Positions 22,415 through 32,904 are shown, numbered from the stretch's first letter. The stretch is DNA of 64,000 nt from Actinomyces sp. zg-332 (GCF_011751945.2 NZ_CP064951.1:496001-560000), one strand, 5' to 3'. Program-made: numbers and translations. The notes: generated by a model not told the origin, from the sequence alone.

Positions 22415-22711
22415 ATGTCTCCTAGGCGTTCTAAGAAACGTCCTTATGGTAAACACGTAGAGCTAGATTATTCTAGATTGCGTTATGTTGAGTCCGTTCA
22501 GACTGGTAACGATGGTGCTAGTTATAATGTACGACACATAAATTCCAGCCCTAAAACTTATATTTGCCCAGGGTGTTTGCAAGATATTTTGCCTGGAGTT
22601 TCACATATTGTTGCATGGGAAACAGACCACTTTTTTGGAGCTGATAGAGCTGCTCAAGAACGTAGACATTGGCATAGTAATTGTTGGAAACGTGGTTTAC
22701 GTCCGCAATAG
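22415..22711 (+). CDS. Small putative zinc-site protein next to nucS
   Basis: This protein of about 98 residues starts MSPRRSKKRPYGKH and contains CPGCLQDILPG followed by HWHSNCW, a C-x2-C...H-x-H-x3-C arrangement that suggests a zinc site. Homologues next to nucS in actinobacteria are often labelled ATP/GTP-binding protein, but I see no nucleotide-binding motif. The basic N terminus and the HNH-like spacing hint at nucleic-acid binding (inference). ATG 22415 has GGTGAG upstream; an in-frame GTG at 22397 would add six residues. Confidence 0.75.
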   Translation: MSPRRSKKRPYGKHVELDYSRLRYVESVQTGNDGASYNVRHINSSPKTYICPGCLQDILPGVSHIVAWETDHFFGADRAAQERRHWHSNCWKRGLRPQ

Positions 22712-24428
<1,717 letters not shown>

Positions 24429-24447
24429 TTTTGAACGTATTTATTGT

Positions 24448-24484
24448 AAAAGCTCCGTAGTTACTATGCGGAGCTTTTATTTTA
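24448..24484 (+). terminator. terminator of the M20 peptidase gene
   Basis: AAAAGCTCCG pairs with CGGAGCTTTT across an 11-base loop and is followed by ATTTTA. Confidence 0.88.
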
Positions 24485-24526
24485 GGAGTAAAAATTAGGG
24501 GAAACAAAGTATATTTAGTTTTATAA

Positions 24527-24533
24527 GGGGGGG
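24527..24533 (+). repeat. G7 homopolymer tract
   Basis: A run of seven G lies in AT-rich DNA about 100 bases upstream of the glycerate-kinase-like gene. Such tracts are prone to slippage. It does not sit in a recognisable promoter spacer, so any role is uncertain. Confidence 0.6.
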
Positions 24534-24622
24534 ATAACAGTTTATGTAAATATACGATAGCTTTATAAAACTTTTACAAATGTGTGCATGAGTATATCAG
24601 CTTCTCTAGGAGCAATGTAGGA

Positions 24623-24628
24623 TATAAT
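24623..24628 (+). promoter_or_regulatory. -10 element, probable leaderless start
   Basis: A perfect TATAAT ends six bases before ATG 24635, where no Shine-Dalgarno sequence exists. Transcription would begin at or next to the A of the ATG, giving a leaderless mRNA, a common class in actinobacteria. No good -35 is visible. Confidence 0.5.
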
Positions 24629-24634
24629 TTTTGT

Positions 24635-25795
24635 ATGAAAGTTTTTTGTATCTCAAATAATGTGTCTAAAGAATGCATAGATAGTTTCGTAGCAGGCTGG
24701 TGTTTGGGTGAAAAAGAAACAGAGTTTGAGGTATATAACTTCGATATTGAAAGTGAAAAACTAAGAAAGTCACTAGGGAAAAGCGTTAGAAATTTATCTT
24801 GTGAAGAGTTTTTAGATATTGTTTCCTCTTCTGTAGATAAAAAAGATAGTGTAGAAGAAAAAACGAATGAAAGCCTTGAAATAAAAGATACAAGTAAAAC
24901 TACTTTTACCTCTAATGTATCTTTTATTACGAGTTGTTGCAGTGTTGAAGATGACGGTGAATGTGATACTGATTTTTCAGCATTTTCTAGTATTTATTGG
25001 CTGGATGATACAAATTCTCATTCAAGAAGTTATTTTGCAGATTTGGAAGAAGATAATAAAGATAACGTTGCTTATTTAGGTAACAAAGATAACGAAAAAT
25101 TTGAGTATGTGAACCATTTTTGTAAGTGGATAGATGAATACTTTGAAAATAGTGATTTGAGCGACAAAGATAAAGCTAGTTTTTTATACAGAGTTTTGAA
25201 AAATATTGATACTTCTACTTTAGGGGTTTATAGAAATTCTGATTTTTTGGTTTCTAATGCTGAAGATAAATTACCTTTTAGTTATTCAAGCAATTCTTTT
25301 AGTGAAAATAGTGTTTTAGGTTCTAAAATTGCTGACACATCTCCTCAAAAAAGTAGTTTTATTCCGCTAAAGTCTGTATTAAATAGTGGTGTTATAAACG
25401 AGTTGCAAAAGCTATCCAAAATCTCTAGAGCTAGTATCCAAAAGGGGAGCAATACGCCGATAGGTTTTTTATTGTCGATACTTGGGATAAAGCTAGTTGA
25501 TGAAAGAAACTTTGTGTTACAAAAGAGCAAAGCTGTAAGTAGAATTACCGAAAACGACCTTGTTATATTGTTTGAAAAGGATTTGAATTTACTAAGTGTT
25601 GATTCAACTTTATTGCCAATACTGAAGAAAAAACTTTACCATACTATTGTTCCGCTAGTTGTAGTTTCGCAAAAAATGGAGCTGTCTCGTGTTGAATTGA
25701 ACGAATATCATGTAAATTCTAGTTATGAAGCAAGATTTACGAATGACGATTTATATAAATTAGGTTCTGCTCTATCAGTAACTTGGAAGTTATAA
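24635..25795 (+). CDS. Degenerate glycerate-kinase-like protein
   Basis: I assign this 386-residue protein to the GlxK-type glycerate kinase fold with moderate confidence. The N terminus (MKVFCISNNVSKECIDSFVAGW) follows the family pattern of a beta strand, an SF/SK turn and a helix. Further on TSPQKSSF corresponds to the PQKGA motif, and NTPIGFLLSILGIKL followed by NDLVILFEKDLN corresponds to GGLG...LGA and DLVITGEGRLD. In every case the catalytic and glycine residues are replaced. The middle (about 75-240) is low-complexity, rich in Ser, Asp and Lys. The ATG at 24584 gives a longer frame, but 24635 fits a leaderless start. Probably a pseudoenzyme or fast-evolving relic. Confidence 0.5.
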   Translation: MKVFCISNNVSKECIDSFVAGWCLGEKETEFEVYNFDIESEKLRKSLGKSVRNLSCEEFLDIVSSSVDKKDSVEEKTNESLEIKDTSKTTFTSNVSFITSCCSVEDDGECDTDFSAFSSIYWLDDTNSHSRSYFADLEEDNKDNVAYLGNKDNEKFEYVNHFCKWIDEYFENSDLSDKDKASFLYRVLKNIDTSTLGVYRNSDFLVSNAEDKLPFSYSSNSFSENSVLGSKIADTSPQKSSFIPLKSVLNSGVINELQKLSKISRASIQKGSNTPIGFLLSILGIKLVDERNFVLQKSKAVSRITENDLVILFEKDLNLLSVDSTLLPILKKKLYHTIVPLVVVSQKMELSRVELNEYHVNSSYEARFTNDDLYKLGSALSVTWKL

Positions 25796-25948
25796 CTGTA
25801 GTGTGTGAATAATCATACTTAAACCTATAAATGCTTTATATATGTTGTTCTTTTTATATTTTTTGATAAATATTTTCGATTAGGGCTTGCAAAAATCATT
25901 TTTTTTGCTTACTATTTTCTAGTGCGAGATGTTCAGCATGTCTAATAT

Positions 25949-26021
25949 GCGGATGTGGCTCAGTTGGTAGAGCATCACCTTGCCAAGGTGAGGGTCGCGG
26001 GTTCGAGTCCCGTCATCCGCT
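25949..26021 (+). tRNA. tRNA-Gly(GCC)
   Basis: A full cloverleaf with acceptor arms GCGGATG and CATCCGC, anticodon loop TTGCCAA, and T-loop GTTCGAGTC. CCA is not encoded. It is identical over all 73 bases to the tRNA-Gly at 39326-39398 on the other strand. Confidence 0.97.
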
Positions 26022-26052
26022 CAGGTGTTTCCCTATGTGGAGCTAGCCTCGC

Positions 26053-26123
26053 GGTGGGTTGGCCGAGAGGCGAGGCAGCGGCCTGCAAAGCCGTATACAC
26101 CGGTTCGAATCCGGTACCCACCT
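26053..26123 (+). tRNA. tRNA-Cys(GCA)
   Basis: A 71-base cloverleaf with acceptor arms GGTGGGT and ACCCACC, anticodon loop CTGCAAA and T-loop GTTCGAATC. CCA is not encoded. Confidence 0.96.
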
Positions 26124-26124
26124 C

Positions 26125-26196
26125 GGGCGATTGGCGCAGTGGTAGCGCGCTTCCTTGACACGGAAGAGGTCACTGGTTCGAACCCAGTATCGCCCA
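26125..26196 (+). tRNA. tRNA-Val(GAC)
   Basis: A 72-base cloverleaf with acceptor arms GGGCGAT and ATCGCCC, anticodon loop TTGACAC and T-loop GTTCGAACC. It starts two bases after tRNA-Cys, so the three tRNAs form one transcript. The Gly-Cys-Val order is common in actinobacteria. Confidence 0.96.
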
Positions 26197-26402
26197 CAGA
26201 TTATCAAATATTCCTAGTCTTTATTGGCTAGGTTTTTTGTTTTAACTATTAGACAAAACACATAAGTATTTATCTATGAGATAAACTCATTTTCTCTCTT
26301 ATATATATGGCTAAAATACTTTTATTTCTATTACATAACACTAGATAAGTTTTTACAATTTTTCATTCAAAAATCAACATTTAAATAAATAATAATATTT
26401 CC

Positions 26403-26435
26403 TTGACAAAATGCGGGGGGGGGTAGGTTAATAAT
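26403..26435 (+). promoter_or_regulatory. putative phase-variable promoter with G9 tract
   Basis: A consensus -35 TTGACA (26403-26408) is followed by ATGC, nine G (26415-26423), and then TAGGTTAATAAT, which offers -10 candidates (TTAATA at 26428-26433, spacer 19; TAGGTT at 26424-26429, spacer 15). The homopolymer therefore lies in the promoter spacer, so slippage would change the -35 to -10 distance. The downstream gene starts at 26463 after GGGGAGAA. Confidence 0.55.
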
Positions 26436-26462
26436 GAAATTTATAACTCAAAGGGGAGAATA

Positions 26463-27062
26463 ATGTCAGATAACTATGAGACATCTTTTCAACTAGCACC
26501 AGGTGAGTCTAACGTCGCTGGCGTCAAGGTTTCACCGTCACTTTTGACTGCCTATATTAAGGGCGAATTAATGTGTTCATCTACTCGTTTTGTTTATAAG
26601 ATTCCTAATACAGTGTTGGGAGTAATTCCTTTAGGAAGCGAGGAAAATACTATTCCACTAAAATCAATTGCTTCTGTGAATACTGCAACAAAATTTCATA
26701 TTGGACGCTTTATTTTTGGAATTGTGTTAGCTATTGCTGGTTTTAGCTCGATTACTTCAAGTTTTGTAATTGGATTAATAATGATGGCTCTCGGCGCTGT
26801 GCTTTTAGCTATGACTTTTCCAGCACAGCTAAGAGTCGTAAACCATGCTGGTGGAGTAAATGCTGTTACAGTTTCTATTCTGGAAAAAAGTAAGCTAGAA
26901 AAATTTGCTCGCGAATTTCAAAACAGAGTCTTTGCTGATTTAGAACAGACAAGACACGATGAAGCACAAACTATGAGAATGATGCAAACACAATTAGCTC
27001 AAATGCAGGTACAAAATCAACAGCAAATGATGAATAACCAAAATAACACTGAAAAAGAGTAA
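26463..27062 (+). CDS. Small membrane protein, PH-like N terminus, unknown function
   Basis: The 199-residue protein has no recognised close family. Residues 1-75 look like a small beta-rich, PH-like domain (LSPSLLTAYI-type strands, CSSTRFVYKIPNTVLGVIPLGS). Two membrane helices follow (about 80-98 and 101-119). A short soluble part (VVNHAGGVNAVTVSIL) leads to a C-terminal helix rich in Gln, Met and Asn (MRMMQTQLAQMQVQNQQQ). The start has a clear GGGGAGAA site. It stands alone between tRNAs and thrS, with its own terminator. Its promoter spacer contains a G9 run, suggesting on/off or graded expression. Confidence 0.7.
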   Translation: MSDNYETSFQLAPGESNVAGVKVSPSLLTAYIKGELMCSSTRFVYKIPNTVLGVIPLGSEENTIPLKSIASVNTATKFHIGRFIFGIVLAIAGFSSITSSFVIGLIMMALGAVLLAMTFPAQLRVVNHAGGVNAVTVSILEKSKLEKFAREFQNRVFADLEQTRHDEAQTMRMMQTQLAQMQVQNQQQMMNNQNNTEKE

Positions 27063-27080
27063 AGATCTGTGAAATTTATA

Positions 27081-27126
27081 GTTTAAAATGGGGATAAAAC
27101 ATTATGTTTTGTCCCCCTAAACTTTT
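27081..27126 (+). terminator. terminator after the poly-G-controlled gene
   Basis: GGGGATAAAAC pairs with GTTTTGTCCCC (one G-T pair) over a four-to-six base loop and is followed by CTAAACTTTTT. Confidence 0.8.
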
Positions 27127-27346
27127 TAATAAATACTTATTTGGAACAAATATGAACGCTCTGTATAAAACGGAAAACATATTTTTATATGCTAGAGTTT
27201 TGTTTATTAAATATTTACTTCTAAAAGTATATTTTTGTTTAAATGTTGTTATAGTTTTATGATGAAAAAACCATTTATTTTTAGTAATATGTAATGGTAT
27301 TTATTATTAAATATCGAAATAGATAAAAGAAAACTTAGGAGTAGTC

Positions 27347-29356
27347 GTGTCTGAACACAAAATAATAATTGATGGTAAGTCTTGTTTTGTTGAAGAAGGC
27401 ACTACTGGAACTACAATTTTTGCTAAAGAAAAAAATATTGTTGCTTTACGTATCAATGGTGAACTTAAAGATTTATGCACAGTTGTGAAAGAAAATGATG
27501 AAGTCGAAGGTATTGATATAAATAGTGAAGACGGTTTGAATATATTGCGTCACTCATGCGCGCACGTTTTAGCTCAAGCTGTGCAACAAATTAATCCACA
27601 AGTTGATTTAGGAATCGGTCCACCAGTTACTGATGGTTTTTACTATGACTTTGGAAATGTGGAATCATTTACGCCAGAAAGCTTGAAAGAAATCGAAAAA
27701 GCTATGGCTCGTATTGTAAAAGAAAATCAGACTTTTGTGCGCCGTGTCGTAACTGAGGAACAAGCATGTGAAGAACTGGCTGATCAACCTTACAAACTAG
27801 AGTTAATTGGCTTGAAGTCTGACGCTAATTCTGAAGATAATAGCAATGTTGAAGTTGGTGGCGCAGAACTAACTATTTATGACAACGTGCGTCGCAACGG
27901 CGAAGTTGCTTGGAAAGACTTGTGTCGTGGTCCTCATTTGCCAAATACAAAATTAATTGGTAACGGATTTTCGCTAATGCGTGCAGCTGCTGCATACTGG
28001 CGTGGAAGTGAAAAAAATCCACAGTTGCAACGTATTTATGGTACAGCTTGGCCAACTAAGGACGAGTTAGTAGCATATAAGACTCGTATCGAAGAAGCTT
28101 TAAAACGTGATCACCGCAAACTAGGTAATGAATTAGATTTATTCTCATTCCCGGATGAAATCGGTTCAGGTCTTGCAGTGTTCCATCCAAAGGGCGGAAT
28201 TATCCGCATGGAAATGGAAGAGTATTCACGTAGACGTCATATTGAAGATGGTTACGAGTTTGTTTACACTCCGCATATCACTAAAGGTGAGCTATTTGAA
28301 ACTTCTGGTCACCTACAGTGGTATAAAGAAGGCATGTATCCTGCAATGCACATGGATGAAGAATACCATGAAGATGGAACTATCAAAAAAGCTGGGCAGG
28401 ACTACTATTTAAAACCAATGAACTGTCCAATGCATAACTTGATTTTCCGTTCACGCACTCGTTCATATCGTGAGTTACCTTTGCGTTTGTTTGAATTTGG
28501 AACAGTGTATCGTAACGAAAAGTCTGGTGTTGTGCATGGTATTACTCGTGCTAGAGGATTTACACAAGATGACTCACACATTTACTGTACACGTGAGCAG
28601 ATGCGAGATGAACTAGCTCGACTATTGCAGTTCGTTTTGGAACTATTAAAAGACTATGGTTTGAGTGATTTCTACCTAGAACTATCTACAAAAGATCCTG
28701 AAAAATTTGTAGGAAGCGATGAAATCTGGGAAGAAGCAACAAGTACTTTGGAAGAAGTTGCGAAGGAATCTGGTTTAGAATTAGTACCTGATCCAGGTGG
28801 TGCAGCTTTTTATGGGCCAAAAATTTCAGTTCAAGCACGTGATGCAATTGGTCGTACATGGCAGATGTCTACAATTCAGCTAGATTTCAACTTACCTGAA
28901 AGGTTCGACTTAGAATATGTAGACAAAGATGGTCAGCGTAAACGCCCAGTTATGATTCACCGTGCATTATTTGGTTCCATTGAGCGTTTCTTCGGTGTGT
29001 TAATTGAACACTATGCTGGTTCTTTCCCAGCTTGGCTTGCTCCAGTACAGGTTCGTTGCGTGCCGGTTGCTGATACTTTCAATGACTACCTATACGATAT
29101 AGCAAAGAAACTCAAGGCTAAAGGCGTACGTGTAGAGGTTGACGAAAGTGATGACCGTTTCGGTAAGAAGATACGTAATGCTTCAAAGGACAAGGTTCCG
29201 TTCGTGCTAATTGCTGGTGGACAAGATGTTGAATCTAACGCCGTATCATTTAGGTACCGTGATGGTTCACAGGAAAATCAAGTCCCAGTAGAAGAAGCCA
29301 TAAATCGTATTGTTGAAGCTATAGAAAGTCATCGTGATACTAACGTGACTGAATAG
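27347..29356 (+). CDS. thrS: Threonyl-tRNA synthetase
   Basis: This class II synthetase charges tRNA-Thr. The 669 residues contain an N-terminal TGS domain (1-65), the second additional domain with editing histidines in [11 protein letters not shown] (near 68), the catalytic core (about 250-560) with zinc-ligand Cys in MNCPMHN and motif 2 [17 protein letters not shown], and the C-terminal anticodon-binding domain. A GTG start is preceded by TAGGAGT. The order thrS-HIT-pgsA matches the mycobacterial block Rv2614c-Rv2612c. Confidence 0.98.
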   Translation: MSEHKIIIDGKSCFVEEGTTGTTIFAKEKNIVALRINGELKDLCTVVKENDEVEGIDINSEDGLNILRHSCAHVLAQAVQQINPQVDLGIGPPVTDGFYYDFGNVESFTPESLKEIEKAMARIVKENQTFVRRVVTEEQACEELADQPYKLELIGLKSDANSEDNSNVEVGGAELTIYDNVRRNGEVAWKDLCRGPHLPNTKLIGNGFSLMRAAAAYWRGSEKNPQLQRIYGTAWPTKDELVAYKTRIEEALKRDHRKLGNELDLFSFPDEIGSGLAVFHPKGGIIRMEMEEYSRRRHIEDGYEFVYTPHITKGELFETSGHLQWYKEGMYPAMHMDEEYHEDGTIKKAGQDYYLKPMNCPMHNLIFRSRTRSYRELPLRLFEFGTVYRNEKSGVVHGITRARGFTQDDSHIYCTREQMRDELARLLQFVLELLKDYGLSDFYLELSTKDPEKFVGSDEIWEEATSTLEEVAKESGLELVPDPGGAAFYGPKISVQARDAIGRTWQMSTIQLDFNLPERFDLEYVDKDGQRKRPVMIHRALFGSIERFFGVLIEHYAGSFPAWLAPVQVRCVPVADTFNDYLYDIAKKLKAKGVRVEVDESDDRFGKKIRNASKDKVPFVLIAGGQDVESNAVSFRYRDGSQENQVPVEEAINRIVEAIESHRDTNVTE

Positions 29357-29378
29357 TTGCAAATATGTGAGGAAAGAC

Positions 29379-29924
29379 ATGGAAATTGAAAATGGGCAAG
29401 ATTTTGTAGGGATACCTGACGATTCAAATAGGCTATGGACTCCACACCGTATGGCTTATATCGGTGGTGAGAATAAGCCTAAAACAAAAGATTCGTCTGC
29501 TTGTCCATTTTGCACTATTCCTGAAAAAAGCGATGAAGAAGCTTTAATAGTTTATAGAGGACAATATTGTTACGTGGTAATGAATTTGTATCCATATAAC
29601 TCTGGTCATATACTAGTTGTTCCTTATCGCCACATACCTGATTATACTGATTTGACTTTTGAAGAACGTATAGAGTTTGGTGAAATTACTGCTAAAGCTA
29701 TGAGGGTAATTCGAGTAGCTAATAAACCTGATGGCTTCAACTTAGGAATGAATCAAGGAGCTATTGCAGGAGCAGGTATTGCGGCTCATTTACATCAGCA
29801 TATAGTTCCGCGTTGGGGAGGGGATGCTAACTTCTTCCCAATTATTGCTAAGACTAAAGCCTTACCTCAGCTTTTGGGTGATGTAAGACAACTATTCGCA
29901 AACACTTGGGAGCAAGTCGATTAA
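29379..29924 (+). CDS. HIT-family nucleotide hydrolase/phosphorylase
   Basis: The 181-residue protein carries the histidine triad HLHQHIVPRW near residue 134 and a CPFC zinc-type pair near residue 42. It belongs to the branch of mycobacterial Rv2613c, a diadenosine tetraphosphate phosphorylase, so breakdown of Ap4A made as a synthetase by-product is likely. I choose ATG 29379, preceded by GAGGAAAG; GTG 29367 is an alternative that lies in that ribosome site. Its stop overlaps the pgsA start as TAATG. Confidence 0.92.
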   Translation: MEIENGQDFVGIPDDSNRLWTPHRMAYIGGENKPKTKDSSACPFCTIPEKSDEEALIVYRGQYCYVVMNLYPYNSGHILVVPYRHIPDYTDLTFEERIEFGEITAKAMRVIRVANKPDGFNLGMNQGAIAGAGIAAHLHQHIVPRWGGDANFFPIIAKTKALPQLLGDVRQLFANTWEQVD

Positions 29925-30544
29925 TGTTAGGTCAACACGGACGTAAGTTTACTAGTTTTATTTTTTCACCTATTGTAAATATCCTTTACAAGAAAAAAGT
30001 TCATCCAGATACTGTAACAATTTTTGGTACAGTATTGGCTTGTCTAGTGGCAGTTTTGACAATTCCTTTGGGTTTTGCTTGGCAAGGAGCAATTATACTC
30101 GGTGTAATACTATTTTCTGATTCTGTTGATGGAATGTTAGCTCGTAAAATGGGAATCAGTGGTCCTTATGGTGCTTTTTTAGACTCTGTGCTTGACCGTA
30201 TATCAGACGGAGTTATTTTTGCCAGTATAAGCTTTTACTGTGCCTATTACATGAGCGGTGTTATTGGACACGTAACATTTGTTGTTTCCCTCATATTGAT
30301 GGTTTTTTCAACTACTGTTCCATATGCTCGTGCCAAGGGACAGGCTTATAATGTTGAACCTAAAATAGGTATTGCTGAGCGAGGGGATAGGCTAGTTATT
30401 GCTCTTGTAGCATTAGGATTTACCGATATGGGCTTGGGGAATTGGATTATTCTGCTGGCTTTAGTCTATTTGGCTTTGGCTAGTGCATATACTACTTATC
30501 AACGAATAATGTATGTGAAAAAACATTTAGCTACGAATAACTAA
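29924..30544 (+). CDS. pgsA: CDP-alcohol phosphotransferase, phosphatidylinositol-phosphate synthase type
   Basis: The 206-residue membrane protein has the CDP-alcohol phosphotransferase signature D-x2-DG-x2-AR-x8-G-x3-D-x3-D in DSVDGMLARKMGISGPYGAF followed by LDSVLDR. About six membrane helices are visible. The position after thrS and the HIT gene matches mycobacterial pgsA1 (Rv2612c), which joins CDP-diacylglycerol to inositol phosphate. The acyltransferase and mannosyltransferase genes that follow in Mycobacterium are absent. ATG 29924 overlaps the HIT stop; a longer frame from TTG 29906 is less likely. Confidence 0.9.
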   Translation: MLGQHGRKFTSFIFSPIVNILYKKKVHPDTVTIFGTVLACLVAVLTIPLGFAWQGAIILGVILFSDSVDGMLARKMGISGPYGAFLDSVLDRISDGVIFASISFYCAYYMSGVIGHVTFVVSLILMVFSTTVPYARAKGQAYNVEPKIGIAERGDRLVIALVALGFTDMGLGNWIILLALVYLALASAYTTYQRIMYVKKHLATNN

Positions 30545-31113
30545 GGTTCTACTTTTATTATTGGTGTAACTATTTTGTTTTAGTTTGTAAATATACTCGT
30601 GTGCGTTTTGTGTGCTTTACTCGAGATGAGATTGTAACGTGAGAGAGCGATTTTGTTGGATAGTCTTTCTTACCTATTTTATTTAAACTACCGTAAGTAT
30701 AAGTACTTTGTTGTATTTATGACTATAGTTTTAGTTTAGTTGTTTATTTTATAAGTAAGTGTACAAGGTAAATATATTAGAATTTATGCTTATGAGTTTA
30801 TATAAGAAGTAGTTTTGAAGTTTTTCTTCTGAGATTGCTAAATATTATCTTGGAATAATAAGATTTTTAATGACGTTTTTCGTTTTGCTTGAAGGTAAAG
30901 TTGAAAAATTTATTAGGAAAACTATAGTAAGAAACATTGTATTTGTAACTGATAGTCTACTTTTTGAATGTTCAACTTATAATTATCAGAGGAACAATAA
31001 AAGTTATAACCTATACGAATAAGTGAGTTTAATATTAAGATACAAATATGGTTATATCTATGAGCTAAACATACCAAGCTTATAACATAAAAATATTATG
31101 TAGTTCGTTATAC
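30545..31113. other. long gene-free stretch after pgsA
   Basis: About 570 bases between convergent genes, AT-rich, with stops in every frame. I recognise no gene, RNA or repeat. In relatives the space after pgsA holds PIM-synthesis genes, so this may be what remains after loss, but no readable remnant is seen. Confidence 0.4.
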
Positions 31114-31842
31114 CTACAATTCTTTGATAAAAAATAACTTGTTACTTTCTGATAAATCTTTGCAGTAGGTAAAACCATCAAAAGTAATCGTTTTAATTTC
31201 TGTAATAGTTTTTATTTGCTTGTTGATTAGTTCAGATAAGAATTTTCCACGTGCTTTCTTTGAAATAGTGGAGTGAATCTTTAGTTTTCCTTCTTTTTTC
31301 TCGGCAAATACTAATTTTATGAACTTATCTCTGCATTCTTTTGAGAATACTTCTTCGAACTCACTAGATAATAAAGAAATTACTAAGCTTTCGTCTTTTA
31401 TAAAATTATCATAGCTGTCTTGCCAGTAGTTTTTGAGTGAAAGGTTGTCAATTTTTATAGGTTGCATAAAATCTAAACGGTGTTTAGAAATCAAATCAGT
31501 AGCATTTATTATTCCGTACAGTGAAGAAGTTATATAAATGTGTGAGTCAATGAAGTCTTGTATTTCAGGTTTAGAAGTATCAACACATATATTTCGATAC
31601 ATTAGCCCATCAAATAAATCCAAAGCCTTATAACACGAGTAAGTATTTGAGTATAAATCCTCAAAGTACTTTTTTACTTCAACAGCTTGCTTATCGCTTA
31701 TTTTATAAAGTTTGGCTATATCGGTTAGTGATTTTGAATGCAACTCATTTACGATTCTCTTTGTTTTTTCACCCAAAGTAACAGTGTCAAAACTTTGGGC
31801 TGTGCTTGATAATTGCTTAGCAGTCGGAATTAGAACTTTCGT
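31114..31842 (-). CDS. yaaA: YaaA/DUF328 peroxide-stress protein with ACG in start position
   Basis: YaaA proteins limit iron-driven oxidative damage under peroxide stress. The protein shows the family core: ALDLFDGLMYR, SSLYGIINATDLISKHRLDFMQP, LKNYWQD, SLLSSEFEEVF and STISKKARGKF. No ATG, GTG or TTG marks the natural N terminus. Instead AAGGAG (31848-31853) sits five bases before ACG at 31840-31842, from which the frame reads TKVLIPTAKQL, matching the family start MKILISPAK. The nearest usual start is TTG 31774-31776, which would delete 22 residues of the first strand. Either ACG initiates weakly, or the start codon has mutated. Confidence 0.8.
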   Translation of the reverse strand, partial: TKVLIPTAKQLSSTAQSFDTVTLGEKTKRIVNELHSKSLTDIAKLYKISDKQAVEVKKYFEDLYSNTYSCYKALDLFDGLMYRNICVDTSKPEIQDFIDSHIYITSSLYGIINATDLISKHRLDFMQPIKIDNLSLKNYWQDSYDNFIKDESLVISLLSSEFEEVFSKECRDKFIKLVFAEKKEGKLKIHSTISKKARGKFLSELINKQIKTITEIKTITFDGFTYCKDLSESNKLFFIKEL

Positions 31843-32007
31843 GGCTACTCCTTGTATGTTTAGAAGAAAACTATTTTAGTATGAATTATAGAAATAAAAT
31901 CCCTATAAAAACAAGGATGAGTAAAAATAATCATTATAGATACTAGACAGCATTAAATAAATAAAAGTATTATATAAGAACAGTGTTTGACAACTAAGGG
32001 AGAAAAA

Positions 32008-32904
32008 ATGTCTGAAAATAACACAGTAATTGGTACAACAAGAGTAAAGCGATCAATGGCTGATATGTTAAAAGGTGGCGTCATTATGGACGTGGTAACA
32101 CCTGAACAAGCAAAGATTGCTGAAGATGCTGGTGCAGTAGCAGTTATGGCTCTGGAAAGAGTTCCAGCAGATATTCGCGCACAAGGTGGTGTCGCACGTA
32201 TGAGTGATCCAGATTTGATTGATGGTATTATTAACGCTGTAAATATCCCGGTTATGGCAAAAGCTCGTATTGGACATTTTGTTGAAGCACAAGTTCTACA
32301 ATCCTTAGGTGTAGATTATATTGATGAATCAGAAGTTTTGACTCCCGCTGACTATGAAAACCACATTGATAAATGGCAATTTGATGTACCGTTTGTATGT
32401 GGTGCTACGTGTTTGGGTGAAGCACTACGTCGCATTACTGAGGGTGCAGCTATGATCCGTTCAAAGGGTGAAGCTGGTACGGGTGATGTGTCAAATGCTA
32501 CTACTCATATGCGTCAGATTAGACGTGAAATTCGAAAGCTACAGAATCTACCAAAAGATGAATTGTATGTGGCAGCTAAAGAACTACAAGCTCCTTATGA
32601 ACTAGTTGCTGAAGTTGCTCGTACAGGAAAACTTCCAGTAGTGTTATTTACAGCAGGTGGAATTGCAACTCCAGCAGACGCAGCAATGATGATGCAGCTC
32701 GGTGCTGAAGGTGTATTTGTTGGTTCTGGTATTTTCAAGTCAGGAAATCCAGCTGAACGTGCACGTGCAATTGTAAAAGCAACTACTTTCTATAGTGATC
32801 CAAATGTTATTGCTGATGTCTCACGTGGACTAGGTGAAGCAATGGTGGGTATCAATGTCGATGACATTCCAGTGCCACACCGTTTGGCTGAACGAGGCTG
32901 GTAA
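32008..32904 (+). CDS. pdxS: Pyridoxal 5'-phosphate synthase subunit PdxS
   Basis: PdxS makes pyridoxal phosphate from ribose 5-phosphate, glyceraldehyde 3-phosphate and ammonia. The 298-residue TIM-barrel protein is highly conserved ([80 protein letters not shown]). AAGGGAG before ATG 32008 fixes the start; a TTG at 31987 in frame is unlikely. The glutaminase partner pdxT, usually next door, is not in this window. A long perfect hairpin follows the gene. Confidence 0.97.
   Translation: MSENNTVIGTTRVKRSMADMLKGGVIMDVVTPEQAKIAEDAGAVAVMALERVPADIRAQGGVARMSDPDLIDGIINAVNIPVMAKARIGHFVEAQVLQSLGVDYIDESEVLTPADYENHIDKWQFDVPFVCGATCLGEALRRITEGAAMIRSKGEAGTGDVSNATTHMRQIRREIRKLQNLPKDELYVAAKELQAPYELVAEVARTGKLPVVLFTAGGIATPADAAMMMQLGAEGVFVGSGIFKSGNPAERARAIVKATTFYSDPNVIADVSRGLGEAMVGINVDDIPVPHRLAERGW

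Noticed and set aside
24527-24533. G7 tract taken as a promoter spacer like the G9 tract
   Set aside because: No recognisable -35 in front or -10 behind at a usable distance; reported only as a homopolymer.
30545-31113. Possible remnants of phosphatidylinositol-mannoside genes after pgsA
   Set aside because: Position would fit, but no frame on either strand gives recognisable motifs.
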